In this document: positions 30,167-37,809 of the stretch, one piece after another | How positions within the stretch are numbered: the stretch's first letter is position 1 | How the letters are laid out: each line of letters starts with the position of its first letter | DNA from: UBA2821 sp902763335 | Lineage (GTDB): Bacteria > Bacillota > Clostridia > Lachnospirales > Lachnospiraceae | Direction: 5' to 3' (one strand) | Length of the DNA: 64,000 nt | Assembly: GCA_052066835.1 (NCBI GenBank) | Contig: JBQHRJ010000008.1 | Position numbers and translations under genes: made by a program | Notes under the pieces: model-generated | What the model saw: only the letters and a program-made list of their open reading frames with translations | What the model was told of the DNA's origin: nothing | Databases searched by the model: none

Positions 30167-30715
30167 TTACAATTCTAATATTTTACACTGTTCCAGACCG
30201 GCACTCCAGAATTTTTCAATAGGCAAACCTTTAACCTGACATATAATGCTTGAATTCATCGCACCATGTCCCACAATAAGAATATCCTTTCCCTCCTGTA
30301 ACTGAGGTTCTATGACTTCCTTTAAAAATGAACCGGTTCTTGCGAATAACTGTGCAAATGTTTCTGCTCCACCTATAGATTCCTGATATTCTTCCGGATT
30401 TTTAAATAGAATATTAATCGGACAATCAGGAATTGCAAAGCTGTTTTCAATCCCTTCATAATCGCCAAAACTCATCTCTACAAGCCGTTCATCCTTAATT
30501 ATCGGAATATTTCTGTCTTTTAACACAAGTTGTGCCGTCTCCACAGCTCTTTTCAACGGAGAGCAATAACATACGTCTATGTTTAAATTCTTATACTCTT
30601 CGCATGCTCTTGAAGCCATTAATCTTCCCTCCTCATTCAGAGGTATATCGGTTCTTCCCTGCAGCTTATGTAATGAATTCCATTCTGTTTTTCCGTGTCG
30701 CATAATATATAACAT
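30167..30715 (-). CDS. Histidine phosphatase family protein (phosphoglycerate mutase-like)
   Basis: 182 residues, starting MLYIMRHGKTEWN, which holds the RHG catalytic motif (His7) of branch 1 histidine phosphatases. Conserved partners include Arg in YCSPLKRAVETA, Glu in LVEMSFGDYEG, and the second His in ILIVGHGAMNSS. Length and motifs fit small GpmB/CobC-like phosphatases rather than glycolytic mutase, so an undefined small phosphorylated metabolite is the likely substrate. AGGAG eleven bases upstream supports the start. The protease gene follows 72 bp downstream on the same strand and may be cotranscribed. Confidence 0.88.
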   Translation of the reverse strand: MLYIMRHGKTEWNSLHKLQGRTDIPLNEEGRLMASRACEEYKNLNIDVCYCSPLKRAVETAQLVLKDRNIPIIKDERLVEMSFGDYEGIENSFAIPDCPINILFKNPEEYQESIGGAETFAQLFARTGSFLKEVIEPQLQEGKDILIVGHGAMNSSIICQVKGLPIEKFWSAGLEQCKILEL

Positions 30716-30957
30716 ATTGAATTTTCTCCTAAAATAATAATTTTTTCTTATTTCTTAACCTGTAATTTGGCAAGTGTAGCATAATCTTTTATATCAGGAT
30801 TGTATATTTTCTATTCTGAATAAGTTTTCACCTGTTTTTTAATATCTGATACTTATTATATTTTATTATCATAAATTCTGCAACCTCTTGAAAACATGAA
30901 TTGTTGATGTTACTGTACTTAGACGCATTGTTTCAAACACTAAAACAATATCCACTA
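30716..30957. other. Intergenic stretch with a short degenerate copy of the neighbouring pseudogene
   Basis: No gene is seen between the phosphatase start and the terminator at 30961. Bases 30779-30815 closely resemble 31495-31531, part of the frameshifted gene at 31416-31741. Read on the minus strand they would give KIYNPDIKDYATLAKLQ and a stop, against KIYNLDTKDYDIIEW in the fuller copy. This looks like the eroded end of a related gene. Confidence 0.4.
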
Positions 30958-30960
30958 AAA

Positions 30961-31030
30961 ATAAGAGGTGTTTTCAGTTACCGTACAGCATAAACACTGT
31001 ATCACAGTAATAACTAAAAAACACCTCTTT
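30961..31030 (-). terminator. Long stem-loop terminator after the small membrane protein
   Basis: On the minus strand an arm starting AAGAGGTGTTTT and ending in AGTTA pairs with TAACTGAAAACACCTCTT (positions about 31030-31011 with 30980-30963), followed by ATTTTT. The 30-base loop is partly self-complementary. It lies just downstream of the stop at 31047. Confidence 0.75.
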
Positions 31031-31046
31031 TATATTCACTTATTTT

Positions 31047-31382
31047 TTACTTTTTGCGGTATTTAGGTTCAATCACTACTACATACACCACCATAGCCGC
31101 AATACTAATAAGCATCGCACCTAACATGGATATAATAATCAAGCCCGAATTCTGCTTAGATAATAACGGCAAACCAATCAATGAAAACAATACACCATAA
31201 ACGCACCATAATATACCCACAGCATGATTATAACCTTTCACATCTTCTATGGGTGCCACTTCAGCATTCGCCCAAAATCCGAAAGTTTTTTCTTTCCTTG
31301 AGTTGAAATCATAAATCCCCATTGCAATAAATAATACACTAACTATTTCCCAAATAATAAATGCTACAGAACTTCCTTCCAT
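31047..31382 (-). CDS. Small hypothetical membrane protein
   Basis: 111 residues with about four hydrophobic segments: VAFIIWEIVSVLFIAMGIY near the start, AVGILWCVYGVLFSLIGLPLL in the middle, and IIISMLGAMLISIAAMVVYVVVI near the end, finishing with a basic tail EPKYRKK. A motif-like FGFWANAEVAPIEDVKGYN lies between the first two segments, as in small DUF3784-like membrane proteins, but I cannot assign the family firmly. AAAGGA eight bases upstream fits the start. It is followed by a strong terminator and preceded by the frameshifted gene. Function unknown. Confidence 0.7.
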   Translation of the reverse strand: MEGSSVAFIIWEIVSVLFIAMGIYDFNSRKEKTFGFWANAEVAPIEDVKGYNHAVGILWCVYGVLFSLIGLPLLSKQNSGLIIISMLGAMLISIAAMVVYVVVIEPKYRKK

Positions 31383-31415
31383 AATACATATCCTTTCTTT
31401 TTTATGTATAAAAAA

Positions 31416-31741
31416 CTACCCAAATTCACTTTCATGTCTCTTGAAAAAATCATAAAAATAACGCACATTCTCCAAATCGTTCCATTCAATTATATCATAA
31501 TCTTTAGTATCAAGATTGTATATTTTTGCATTTAGTGTTCCAAGCATAAAGAGTGAATGTCAGCATTTCCCTTAATCTGGTATCCCTCTAGGTTCTGTGC
31601 ATCATATACTGAGATAGCAATTTTTACATCGTTTGCTTTAATATTATTTAATGTTGTCTCCAGAAAAAATCGCCAACAATCAGCTTTCCATAATAATTTG
31701 ATTACTGATTCGTTTAACATTGAATATACCTCCTGTTTCAT
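31416..31741 (-). pseudogene. Frameshifted hypothetical gene (about 108 residues when repaired)
   Basis: From ATG 31741 (ACAGGAGG upstream) the frame reads MKQEVYSMLNESVIKLLWKA... to GNADIHS and then hits a stop at 31532. A single-base gap in TCTTTATG (about 31545) moves the reading into a second frame that continues ...MLGTLNAKIYNLDTKDYDII...FFKRHESEFG and stops at 31416. Restoring one T gives a continuous protein of 108 residues. The composition is coding-like in both pieces, so this is a recent frameshift or a sequencing error at a T-run. Family not recognised; no membrane segment. Confidence 0.65.
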
Positions 31742-31828
31742 AATTATATAATATACTTGACGTGTTCATATTAACAAATCAACTTATGATTTAGAAGATA
31801 TTATCAAATTTATAAGTCACTATTAATT

Positions 31829-32683
31829 TTAATAGTATATCATCTTTTCAGTGTTTACGATCTCTGATACAGGAATACAGATTTCAGTCACAAATTTTTC
31901 CGGATCATTTGTGATGCCATAGTCGATGAGTGTAATCTCACGGGAAAATCCTACAATCTGCATCTGATGTTTATTTATATAATCTAATAATTTCTTATAC
32001 TGTTCCGGAGCTTCTGCATGGCTGCCCCGAAAGCATAAACGGACACACAATGTTTCTGCCACAGTAATGGTCTCTCCATCATAGATATCTTCATCATCAA
32101 GTATTAAAAAGATGCCATCATATTTTGCATATTCCGCTTTCTGCAAATGCTCTGCCGAGATTCCAAGTCCCACTTTACCAAGAAATACGACCGCCTCTGT
32201 CCGTGACTGATCAAGCTTTCTTATGGAAGCTTCCATATCCTGTGAATCTTTTATTTTCAGAGGAGCATCCACCCATACTATACGTTTCGCCGGAAGTTGT
32301 ACTAAAGATACAGTATCTAACGGCATATTCTGTGCTTCTGATAAACTATTCAAACGGTGACTTATTTTTTGTTCAATTCGTTTTAATTCCTTTTGTTTTT
32401 CCAAAACAATCTTTTTTTGCTGTATCAGTTTTTCTTCAATGTTGCTTATATCCCTGTTTTTCAGAAAATCCTCTATTTCAGCCAACGGTATGTCTAAGGC
32501 TCTTAAATATCTGATAGTATTAAGCACCTCAAACTGTTCTGTTCCATAATAACGATACCCGGTATCAGGTGAAGTATATTCCGGATGAATCAGTCCGACA
32601 TTCTCATAATGCCTCAGGCTGCTGACACTTATATGAAAAAGTTTTGATACCTCACCTATTGAAAACAGCCCTTTTCTATCCAT
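31829..32683 (-). CDS. MerR-family regulator with GyrI-like effector domain
   Basis: 284 residues. The N-terminal winged helix (FSIGEVSKLFHISVSSLRHYENVGLI...TGYRYYGTEQFEVLNTIRYL) is a canonical MerR DNA-binding domain, followed by a dimerisation coiled coil (about 85-125) and a C-terminal domain of about 160 residues resembling GyrI-like drug-binding modules (BmrR/TipA type). It begins 4 bp after the MATE1 stop, so the two are one operon. The operator with a 19 bp promoter spacer upstream of MATE1 (34206-34236) is the obvious target, giving an autoregulated drug-efflux unit: ligand binding would untwist the promoter and induce both genes. Confidence 0.9.
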   Translation of the reverse strand: MDRKGLFSIGEVSKLFHISVSSLRHYENVGLIHPEYTSPDTGYRYYGTEQFEVLNTIRYLRALDIPLAEIEDFLKNRDISNIEEKLIQQKKIVLEKQKELKRIEQKISHRLNSLSEAQNMPLDTVSLVQLPAKRIVWVDAPLKIKDSQDMEASIRKLDQSRTEAVVFLGKVGLGISAEHLQKAEYAKYDGIFLILDDEDIYDGETITVAETLCVRLCFRGSHAEAPEQYKKLLDYINKHQMQIVGFSREITLIDYGITNDPEKFVTEICIPVSEIVNTEKMIYY

Positions 32684-32687
32684 ATAA

Positions 32688-34043
32688 TCACGCTCCCTTT
32701 ATTGCCGGTTCCTTATGATGTATAACATGGAATGCAATCACACAAATCAACACTGATAGTAACGAACCGGCTGCTGTTGCCAGTCCCATAGGAAATAATG
32801 TTGTTCTGAATATTCGTGATGTCAGATAAACTCCCGGAATACGCACCAGTACGATTGACAGAATATTGTGCAAAAATGACAATCCTGACTTTCCACAGGC
32901 ACAGAAATAACCACTGCAGCTAAAATGAATACCCGCAAAAATACAGTCAAAAATGTAACCTCTCAAATACTGACTGCCCAGCCGTATCACATCTGCTCCA
33001 TCTGATGTATTCCCATCCGTAAATAAAGATACAATCGGTCCGACAGTAAATTGAATTGTAATAGTTGCTAATACTCCAAATCCAACAGCAATTAAAACAG
33101 CATATCGCAAAGTTTCAATTGCACGTCTCTGTTTACCCGCCCCGATATTCTGCGCCCCAAGAGCTGAAACTGTAGACAACATGGAAGACGGAACCAAAAA
33201 CAGAAAACTCATAATTTTCTCTACAATTCCTACGGCTGCAGCATCATTTAACCCTCTCTGGTTTGCAATAATCGTTATCACAATAAAGGCAATCTGAATA
33301 AGACCGTCCTGCACAGCGATAGGAATACCAATAGATAGTATTTTCCCCATCACCGGCCGGTGTGGTTTGAAATCTGTCTTAATAAGAACAACACTTTTTC
33401 TTTTTATAATAACAATCAAAGATACCAATACACTGATTGCCTGTGAAATGGTTGTTCCAAGTGCAGCTCCCGCAGGGCCAAGTTTAAAAGCACCCATAAA
33501 AAGATAATCCAATACAATATTGGTAACACATGCCACTGCAATAAAGTACATAGGACTTTTGCTGTCTCCCATGCCTCTGAAAATAGAGCTGATGATGTTA
33601 TACGCTGTAATAAACAGAATACCAATAAAACAGATTGTCAGATATGTGACCGTTCCATTTACAGCCTCCGCAGGAGTAGACATTGCAGATACAATAGGGT
33701 GTACCAACATGAGCAGCAATGCCATTCCCACGATAGCAACTCCCATAAACAGAACGACTGTATTCCCAATAGCCTTTGATGCCTGTTTTTTGTTATTTGC
33801 TCCAATTGCCTGTGCAATACTGACTGTTGTACCCATAGCAAGACCTACTATCATAACGGTAATCATATGCATAATCTGTGAACCGACAGATACCGCTGTA
33901 GTACTTGCTACACCATTATATTGCCCAATAATAAACAAATCTGCCATTCCGTAGAGCGTCTGCAAAAAATATGAAAGCAGATACGGTAGCGAAAACAGAA
34001 TTACATTTTTGAATACACTTCCGGTAGTAAGATTTCTTTCCAT
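32688..34043 (-). CDS. MATE family efflux transporter (first copy)
   Basis: 451 residues from ATG 34043 (AGAGGAAA upstream). An in-frame start at 34148 would read through repeat B1 and is rejected. Twelve hydrophobic segments and MATE-type sequence throughout: GSVFKNVILFSLPYLLSYFL, YGMADLFIIGQY, GTTVSIAQAIGANNKK, and GAQNIGAGKQRRA in the second half. The family exports cationic drugs or metabolites using sodium or proton gradients. The operon with a MerR regulator 4 bp downstream suggests induction by its substrate. Its leader contains the whole MITE B1 between promoter and start codon. Confidence 0.92.
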   Translation of the reverse strand: MERNLTTGSVFKNVILFSLPYLLSYFLQTLYGMADLFIIGQYNGVASTTAVSVGSQIMHMITVMIVGLAMGTTVSIAQAIGANNKKQASKAIGNTVVLFMGVAIVGMALLLMLVHPIVSAMSTPAEAVNGTVTYLTICFIGILFITAYNIISSIFRGMGDSKSPMYFIAVACVTNIVLDYLFMGAFKLGPAGAALGTTISQAISVLVSLIVIIKRKSVVLIKTDFKPHRPVMGKILSIGIPIAVQDGLIQIAFIVITIIANQRGLNDAAAVGIVEKIMSFLFLVPSSMLSTVSALGAQNIGAGKQRRAIETLRYAVLIAVGFGVLATITIQFTVGPIVSLFTDGNTSDGADVIRLGSQYLRGYIFDCIFAGIHFSCSGYFCACGKSGLSFLHNILSIVLVRIPGVYLTSRIFRTTLFPMGLATAAGSLLSVLICVIAFHVIHHKEPAIKGA

Positions 34044-34071
34044 AATAATTTCCTCTTTCTTAGCTGATATG

Positions 34072-34192
34072 GATTCAGGTGTCAAAAGGGTGCTACGCAC
34101 CAGCCAAGCAAAATATGTGATATTGCAAGCCATCTTGCAAATACACATACTTGTGTTGGCTAGTCCCCGTAGGGGCTTTTGACACCTGAATC
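34072..34192. repeat. MITE-like element B1, 121 bp, with 17 bp perfect terminal repeats
   Basis: Ends GATTCAGGTGTCAAAAG (34072-34088) and its exact complement at 34176-34192 are flanked by an 8 bp direct repeat CTGATATG (34064-34071 and 34193-34200), a target-site duplication. Inside are further hairpins: GGTGC-TAC-GCACC (34089-34101), TTGCAAG-CCAT-CTTGCAA, an enclosing AGCCAA/TTGGCT pair, and CCCC-GTA-GGGG. Folded as RNA it gives a cloverleaf-like multi-arm structure. It encodes nothing. It lies in the MATE1 leader between promoter and ribosome-binding site. Confidence 0.85.
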
Positions 34193-34205
34193 CTGATATG
34201 ATAAT

Positions 34206-34236
34206 ATCATAAACTCTACAACAGTTGTAGAGTCAA
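34206..34236 (-). promoter_or_regulatory. MerR-type promoter/operator of the MATE1-merR operon
   Basis: On the minus strand TTGACT (34236-34231) and TATGAT (34211-34206) are separated by 19 bp, the overlong spacer diagnostic of MerR-activated promoters. A perfect 10 bp inverted repeat around one base (ACTCTACAAC-A-GTTGTAGAGT, 34213-34233) fills the spacer. The adjacent MerR gene at 31829 in the same operon, or the one at 34245, would bind here. Confidence 0.8.
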
Positions 34237-34244
34237 TAGAGAAC

Positions 34245-35066
34245 TCAAAAGTTATCAATTATACGAACTGTTATCTCAGTCACATATTCATTGACATCAT
34301 CTGTTGTAAAATTATCAACCACATATCTTTCTATGTATATGTCATCTGTTTTAAGTCTGTTGGTCTCTTTATATTTTATCAGCCTCTCATATGCCTTACC
34401 TATACTGTCCCAATGCCCCTTATGATATGCCGTTATATAATTTCCTCCGGGCATTTTTTTACATTCAAGATTTTGCATGTTTCTCTCAAATAGAAGTATA
34501 ATATTATCATACCTATCATATATATGATTCTCAACCATTTCACCATACTGTATATATGCGACCTCATAATTACACTTTGCACCGGTAGTCTGAAACTCAT
34601 ATACCAGTTCACTCATTTTTTTGTAAAATTCCTTTTCAAAATCTCCAGATACTTTCCTAAATAAATAATATCTGTCCTGAAATGTTCTGACTGACACATC
34701 CATATAATCAGTCTTAGCTGCAATTTCTATCTTCTGCCTTCGCTGTGCAATCCACTCTTTCATAGACTGTAATTTAAATATTTCCTTATCAATCTGCTGC
34801 TCTCTCTCCGTAAACAACTCTATAAATCTGGCCGCACTTCTGTTTTTTATAAATTCCCTGATTTCCTTTAACGGCATGCCCAGATCCTTTAAAATCAATA
34901 TTGTATCCAATGTCTCCGCCTGATTTATAGAATAATATCTGTAACCGTTTTCGCCCACGATTTCAGGACTGAACAGATTAATATCATCATAATGAAACAA
35001 CGTGTCCTTTGTAACTCCAACCATTTTGGCAAACTCACCCGTTGTCATATAAATACTTCGTTCCAT
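34245..35066 (-). CDS. MerR-family transcriptional regulator (second copy)
   Basis: 273 residues. MTTGEFAKMVGVTKDTLFHYDDINLFSP and YRYYSINQAETLDTILIL form the MerR winged helix; a coiled coil follows (about 75-115) and then a C-terminal effector domain rich in aromatic residues (TAYHKGHWDSIGKAYERLI), as in BltR/BmrR-type multidrug sensors. GGAG five bases upstream fixes the start. Its own promoter region holds a separate palindrome (35138-35154). It ends 9 bp before the MATE1 operator but is separated from MATE1 by that promoter. It may regulate itself and the divergent MATE2. Confidence 0.9.
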   Translation of the reverse strand: MERSIYMTTGEFAKMVGVTKDTLFHYDDINLFSPEIVGENGYRYYSINQAETLDTILILKDLGMPLKEIREFIKNRSAARFIELFTEREQQIDKEIFKLQSMKEWIAQRRQKIEIAAKTDYMDVSVRTFQDRYYLFRKVSGDFEKEFYKKMSELVYEFQTTGAKCNYEVAYIQYGEMVENHIYDRYDNIILLFERNMQNLECKKMPGGNYITAYHKGHWDSIGKAYERLIKYKETNRLKTDDIYIERYVVDNFTTDDVNEYVTEITVRIIDNF

Positions 35067-35123
35067 ACATACTCCAAACTTTTATATTACTGCTTAAATC
35101 TTAAGATAATTTCTCAATTTTCC

Positions 35124-35166
35124 TTGACTATGGTGTAAGTCTATAGTATAGACTATCACTTGTCAA
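35124..35166. promoter_or_regulatory. Divergent promoter/operator region of the second MerR regulator
   Basis: A 17-base palindrome AGTCTATA-G-TATAGACT (35138-35154) lies between TTGACT on the plus strand (35124-35129) and TTGACA on the minus strand (35166-35161). On the plus strand a TATAGA box follows TTGACT at 17 bp. The layout suits a regulator controlling itself and, on the other side, the MATE2 gene at 35628, from which it is now separated by three repeat elements. Confidence 0.6.
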
Positions 35167-35190
35167 CGTAAAATAATTCATTATATATAT

Positions 35191-35378
35191 TTGCGAAACT
35201 CTTTTATATAATCATGTGCAAATTTATAGGCTGCAAGGCTCACACGTTTACACTATCTTCGGCTGGCAGCGGCACATAAGCAACCAAAATACAGTTGCTA
35301 AGTGCCGGCCGCCTCAGAATGTCGCTTTTGCAGCCTATAAATTTGCACATGGAGTAATATTACTACAGAGTTTCGCAA
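35191..35378 (-). repeat. Structured palindromic repeat, family A copy 2
   Basis: About 188 bp, inverted relative to copy 1. The ends are TTGCGAAACTCT and AGAGTTTCGCAA. A perfect 24 bp inner stem pairs 35213-35236 with 35328-35351. The core carries the complement of the family motifs (CACTATCTTCGGCTGGCAGC and GCCGGCCGCCTCAGAATG). Between them is a hairpin GGCACATAAGCAAC / GTTGCTAAGTGCC. The sequence is close to copy 3 but with paired substitutions that keep the stems. Confidence 0.85.
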
Positions 35379-35391
35379 TAATATTTCGTCA

Positions 35392-35440
35392 GGATTCAAG
35401 TGTCGGCTAGTCCCTGCAGGGACTTTTGACACCTGAATTC
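35392..35440. repeat. Shortened relative of MITE B1 (B2)
   Basis: GGATTCAAGTGTC at the left and GACACCTGAATTC at the right enclose GGCTAGTCCCTGCAGGGAC, matching the right third of B1 (GGCTAGTCCCCGTAGGGGC). The first two internal hairpins are missing. No target duplication is visible. It is an internal-deletion derivative of the B family wedged between two family A copies. Confidence 0.7.
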
Positions 35441-35444
35441 TATT

Positions 35445-35604
35445 GAAAAACTTAGCAATCGCATACGGAGGTATTCTGAGGTACCCGGCACTTAGCGTCT
35501 ATATCTAAAACATACTGCCCCACACAGTTTTCACATAGACGCTTAGTACCGCTGGTAACCGAAGATAGCGGAAGCGTGCCGACATTGCGATTGCTAAGTT
35601 TTCA
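35445..35604 (+). repeat. Structured palindromic repeat, family A divergent copy 4
   Basis: About 160 bp with different outer arms (AAAACTTAGCAATCGCA and its complement, 17 bp paired with one bulged base further out). It keeps the core motifs in copy 1 orientation: ATTCTGAGGTACCCGGCACT and CCGAAGATAG. The internal hairpin is GGCACTTAGCGTCTAT / ATAGACGCTTAGTACC. It ends 23 bp before the MATE2 start, just short of its ribosome-binding site. It shows that the core is conserved while the stems are replaced. Confidence 0.75.
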
Positions 35605-35627
35605 GTTTAATACAGGAGGCTAAAATC

Positions 35628-36968
35628 ATGAGTAATTCAATAAATAAACACTTTACACCGGTTTCTTTACTGAAGTTTGCAGCGCCATCTATTATAATGA
35701 TGATTCTTATGTCGCTGTATACTATAACCGACGGAATATTTATATCAAGGTTTGTCGGCAGTAACGCACTTTCTTCATTAAATATTGTATTTCCAGTTTT
35801 AAATATAGCCATTGCCATTGCTACCATGCTCGCTACAGGTGGTAATGCCATTATAAGTAAATATCTTGGCGAAGGCAGAAAGCGTGAGGCAAATGAATGT
35901 ATGACACAGTTTGTTGTGATAACTGTATCGTTAAGTATTATTATTTCCATTTTTACACTGATTTTTTTAACACCTATTTCACGTTTTCTCGGTGCAAGTG
36001 ACATACTTCTTGCAGACTGTCGCAGTTACCTCGGAACAACCATACTGTTTGCACCTGCCTGTATGCTTCAGGGACTTTTTCAGTCATACCTTGTTACAGC
36101 CGGAAAACCGTCTCTCGGACTGATACTTACTATATCTGCCGGAGTCACAAATGTGGTTCTTGACTATGTATTTATCGTATGCCTGAATATGGGCATTGCC
36201 GGTGCGGCACTCGCAACCGAAATGGGACAATGTATACCTGCCATCGCCGGAGTATGTTTTTTCATATTCTCCAAAAGCGAACTGCGATTTACAAGATTCA
36301 AATTCAGATTCAAGGAACTCGGACAGGCATGTTATAACGGCTCATCAGAAATGGTCACACAGCTCTCAAATGCCATTGTCACATTTTTATTTAACATTGT
36401 TCTCATGCGTCTTGCCGGAGAACACGGTGTTGCCGCCATCACCATACTTTTGTACGGGCAGTTCCTGTTTAATGCATTTTATCTTGGATTGTCGATAGGT
36501 ATAAGCCCTATCGCTGGATTTAACTACGGTGCAAAGAACCATAAAGAGCTGAAAAATATATATAAGATTTCATTTATATTTGTAGCTGCTTCATCAGTTG
36601 TAATGGCTGTAGCTGCCATATTATTATCTACACCTATTATGACAGTTTTCACAGATGATGCAGAGACTTTTAATCTGGCAGCATCAGGATTTAAACTCTT
36701 TGCCATCAGCTTTTTATTCAGCGGACTTAATATAATGTCATCGGGATTTTTCACTGCTCTGTCAAACGGAAAAATATCCGCAATTATATCATTTTGCAGA
36801 ACACTTGTATTTATATCACTGTCACTTATTTTATTACCGGAAATAATAGGAATAACAGGTGCATGGATTGCCATCCCTGTAGCAGAATTTCTTACTCTGC
36901 TTGTGACCGTTCCAATGCACCTGCAATATTTTATAAAGAGTGGAAAAAGAAATTATTTTACTGATTAA
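35628..36968 (+). CDS. MATE family efflux transporter (second copy)
   Basis: 446 residues with twelve hydrophobic segments. MATE landmarks include TPVSLLKFAAPSIIMMILMS, TDGIFISRFVGSNALS, ATGGNAIISKYLGEG and, in the second half, ISPIAGFNYGAKNHKEL. AGGAGG eight bases upstream gives a firm start. It belongs to a different subgroup from MATE1 (MepA-like). The upstream 460 bp hold three repeat elements and then the divergent MerR operator. Its stop codon overlaps that of metQ on the opposite strand. Expected to export toxic cations or metabolites. Confidence 0.92.
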   Translation: MSNSINKHFTPVSLLKFAAPSIIMMILMSLYTITDGIFISRFVGSNALSSLNIVFPVLNIAIAIATMLATGGNAIISKYLGEGRKREANECMTQFVVITVSLSIIISIFTLIFLTPISRFLGASDILLADCRSYLGTTILFAPACMLQGLFQSYLVTAGKPSLGLILTISAGVTNVVLDYVFIVCLNMGIAGAALATEMGQCIPAIAGVCFFIFSKSELRFTRFKFRFKELGQACYNGSSEMVTQLSNAIVTFLFNIVLMRLAGEHGVAAITILLYGQFLFNAFYLGLSIGISPIAGFNYGAKNHKELKNIYKISFIFVAASSVVMAVAAILLSTPIMTVFTDDAETFNLAASGFKLFAISFLFSGLNIMSSGFFTALSNGKISAIISFCRTLVFISLSLILLPEIIGITGAWIAIPVAEFLTLLVTVPMHLQYFIKSGKRNYFTD

Positions 36969-37792
36969 TCCTCAAATGGAACAACTGCTCCATCGTATGT
37001 TTCATTAATGTAATCTTTAATATCGTCAGATTTGAGTACCTCGATAAGTGCCTTTATAGCGTCACTGTCTTCATTTCCTTCTTTGACTGCTATTACATTA
37101 ACATATGTTTTAGCAGCCTCTGAATCTGACTTTTCACTTGCAATAGCATCTTTTCCTACTGAGAATCCTGCCTGAAGAGCATAGTTTCCGTTTAATACGA
37201 CATATGCTGTTTCATCTACAACTCTTGCTACCTGTGCTGCCTCAAGTTCTACTATCTTGATGTTGTGAGGATTTTCTTCTATATCATTAACTGTTGCCTC
37301 AAGTCCGGCACCATCTTTTAATGTAATGATTCCGTTATCCTGTAAAAGCATTAAAGCTCTTGCTTCATTTGTTGTATCATTTGGAACTGCGATAAAATCT
37401 CCATCAGCAATGTCACCGAGTGATTTTTTTGTTCCCGGATAAATTCCAAACGGCTCATAATGTATTCCGCCTGCATTTACAAGGTGTGTTCCCTTTTCTT
37501 CATTGAAGCTCTCAAGGTATGGAATGTGCTGGAAATAATTTGCATCAAAATCTCCACTTTCTACTACTTCATTTGGCTGTACATAATCATCGAATACTTT
37601 TACCTCAAGCTTGTATCCTTTTTTCTCTAATAACGGTTTTGCTTTTTCAAGTATCTCTGCATGAGGTGTTGCAGATGCTGCAACCTTAATCGTCTTTTCT
37701 TTGCTTTCTGATTTGCCGCATGCTGTAAGTGAGCTTACTAATACTACTCCTGTTAATGTTACTGCTAATAATTTTTTCAATGTTTTCTTCAT
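36965..37792 (-). CDS. metQ: Methionine-binding lipoprotein MetQ
   Basis: 275 residues from ATG 37792 (GGAGAG upstream). A lipoprotein signal ends in LTAC (Cys about 25), so it is anchored outside the membrane. NlpA/MetQ-family features are clear: KVAASATPHAEILEKAKPLL, FDANYFQHIPYL, AVPNDTTNEARALMLLQ, and AYVVLNGNYALQAG. It delivers methionine (often also D-methionine or dipeptides) to MetNI. It is the last gene of metN-metI-metQ on the minus strand. The final four bases overlap MATE2's end tail to tail. Confidence 0.94.
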   Translation of the reverse strand: MKKTLKKLLAVTLTGVVLVSSLTACGKSESKEKTIKVAASATPHAEILEKAKPLLEKKGYKLEVKVFDDYVQPNEVVESGDFDANYFQHIPYLESFNEEKGTHLVNAGGIHYEPFGIYPGTKKSLGDIADGDFIAVPNDTTNEARALMLLQDNGIITLKDGAGLEATVNDIEENPHNIKIVELEAAQVARVVDETAYVVLNGNYALQAGFSVGKDAIASEKSDSEAAKTYVNVIAVKEGNEDSDAIKALIEVLKSDDIKDYINETYDGAVVPFED

Positions 37793-37809
37793 AATCAATC
37801 TCTCCTTTT

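Noticed and set aside
34044..34148. A 35-residue N-terminal extension of MATE1
   Set aside because: It translates MITE B1 and lacks a ribosome-binding site; the ATG at 34043 has AGAGGAAA upstream and begins the normal MATE N-terminus.
25341..35604. CRISPR array
   Set aside because: The repeats are few, long, palindromic and far apart, with no regular spacers and no cas genes.
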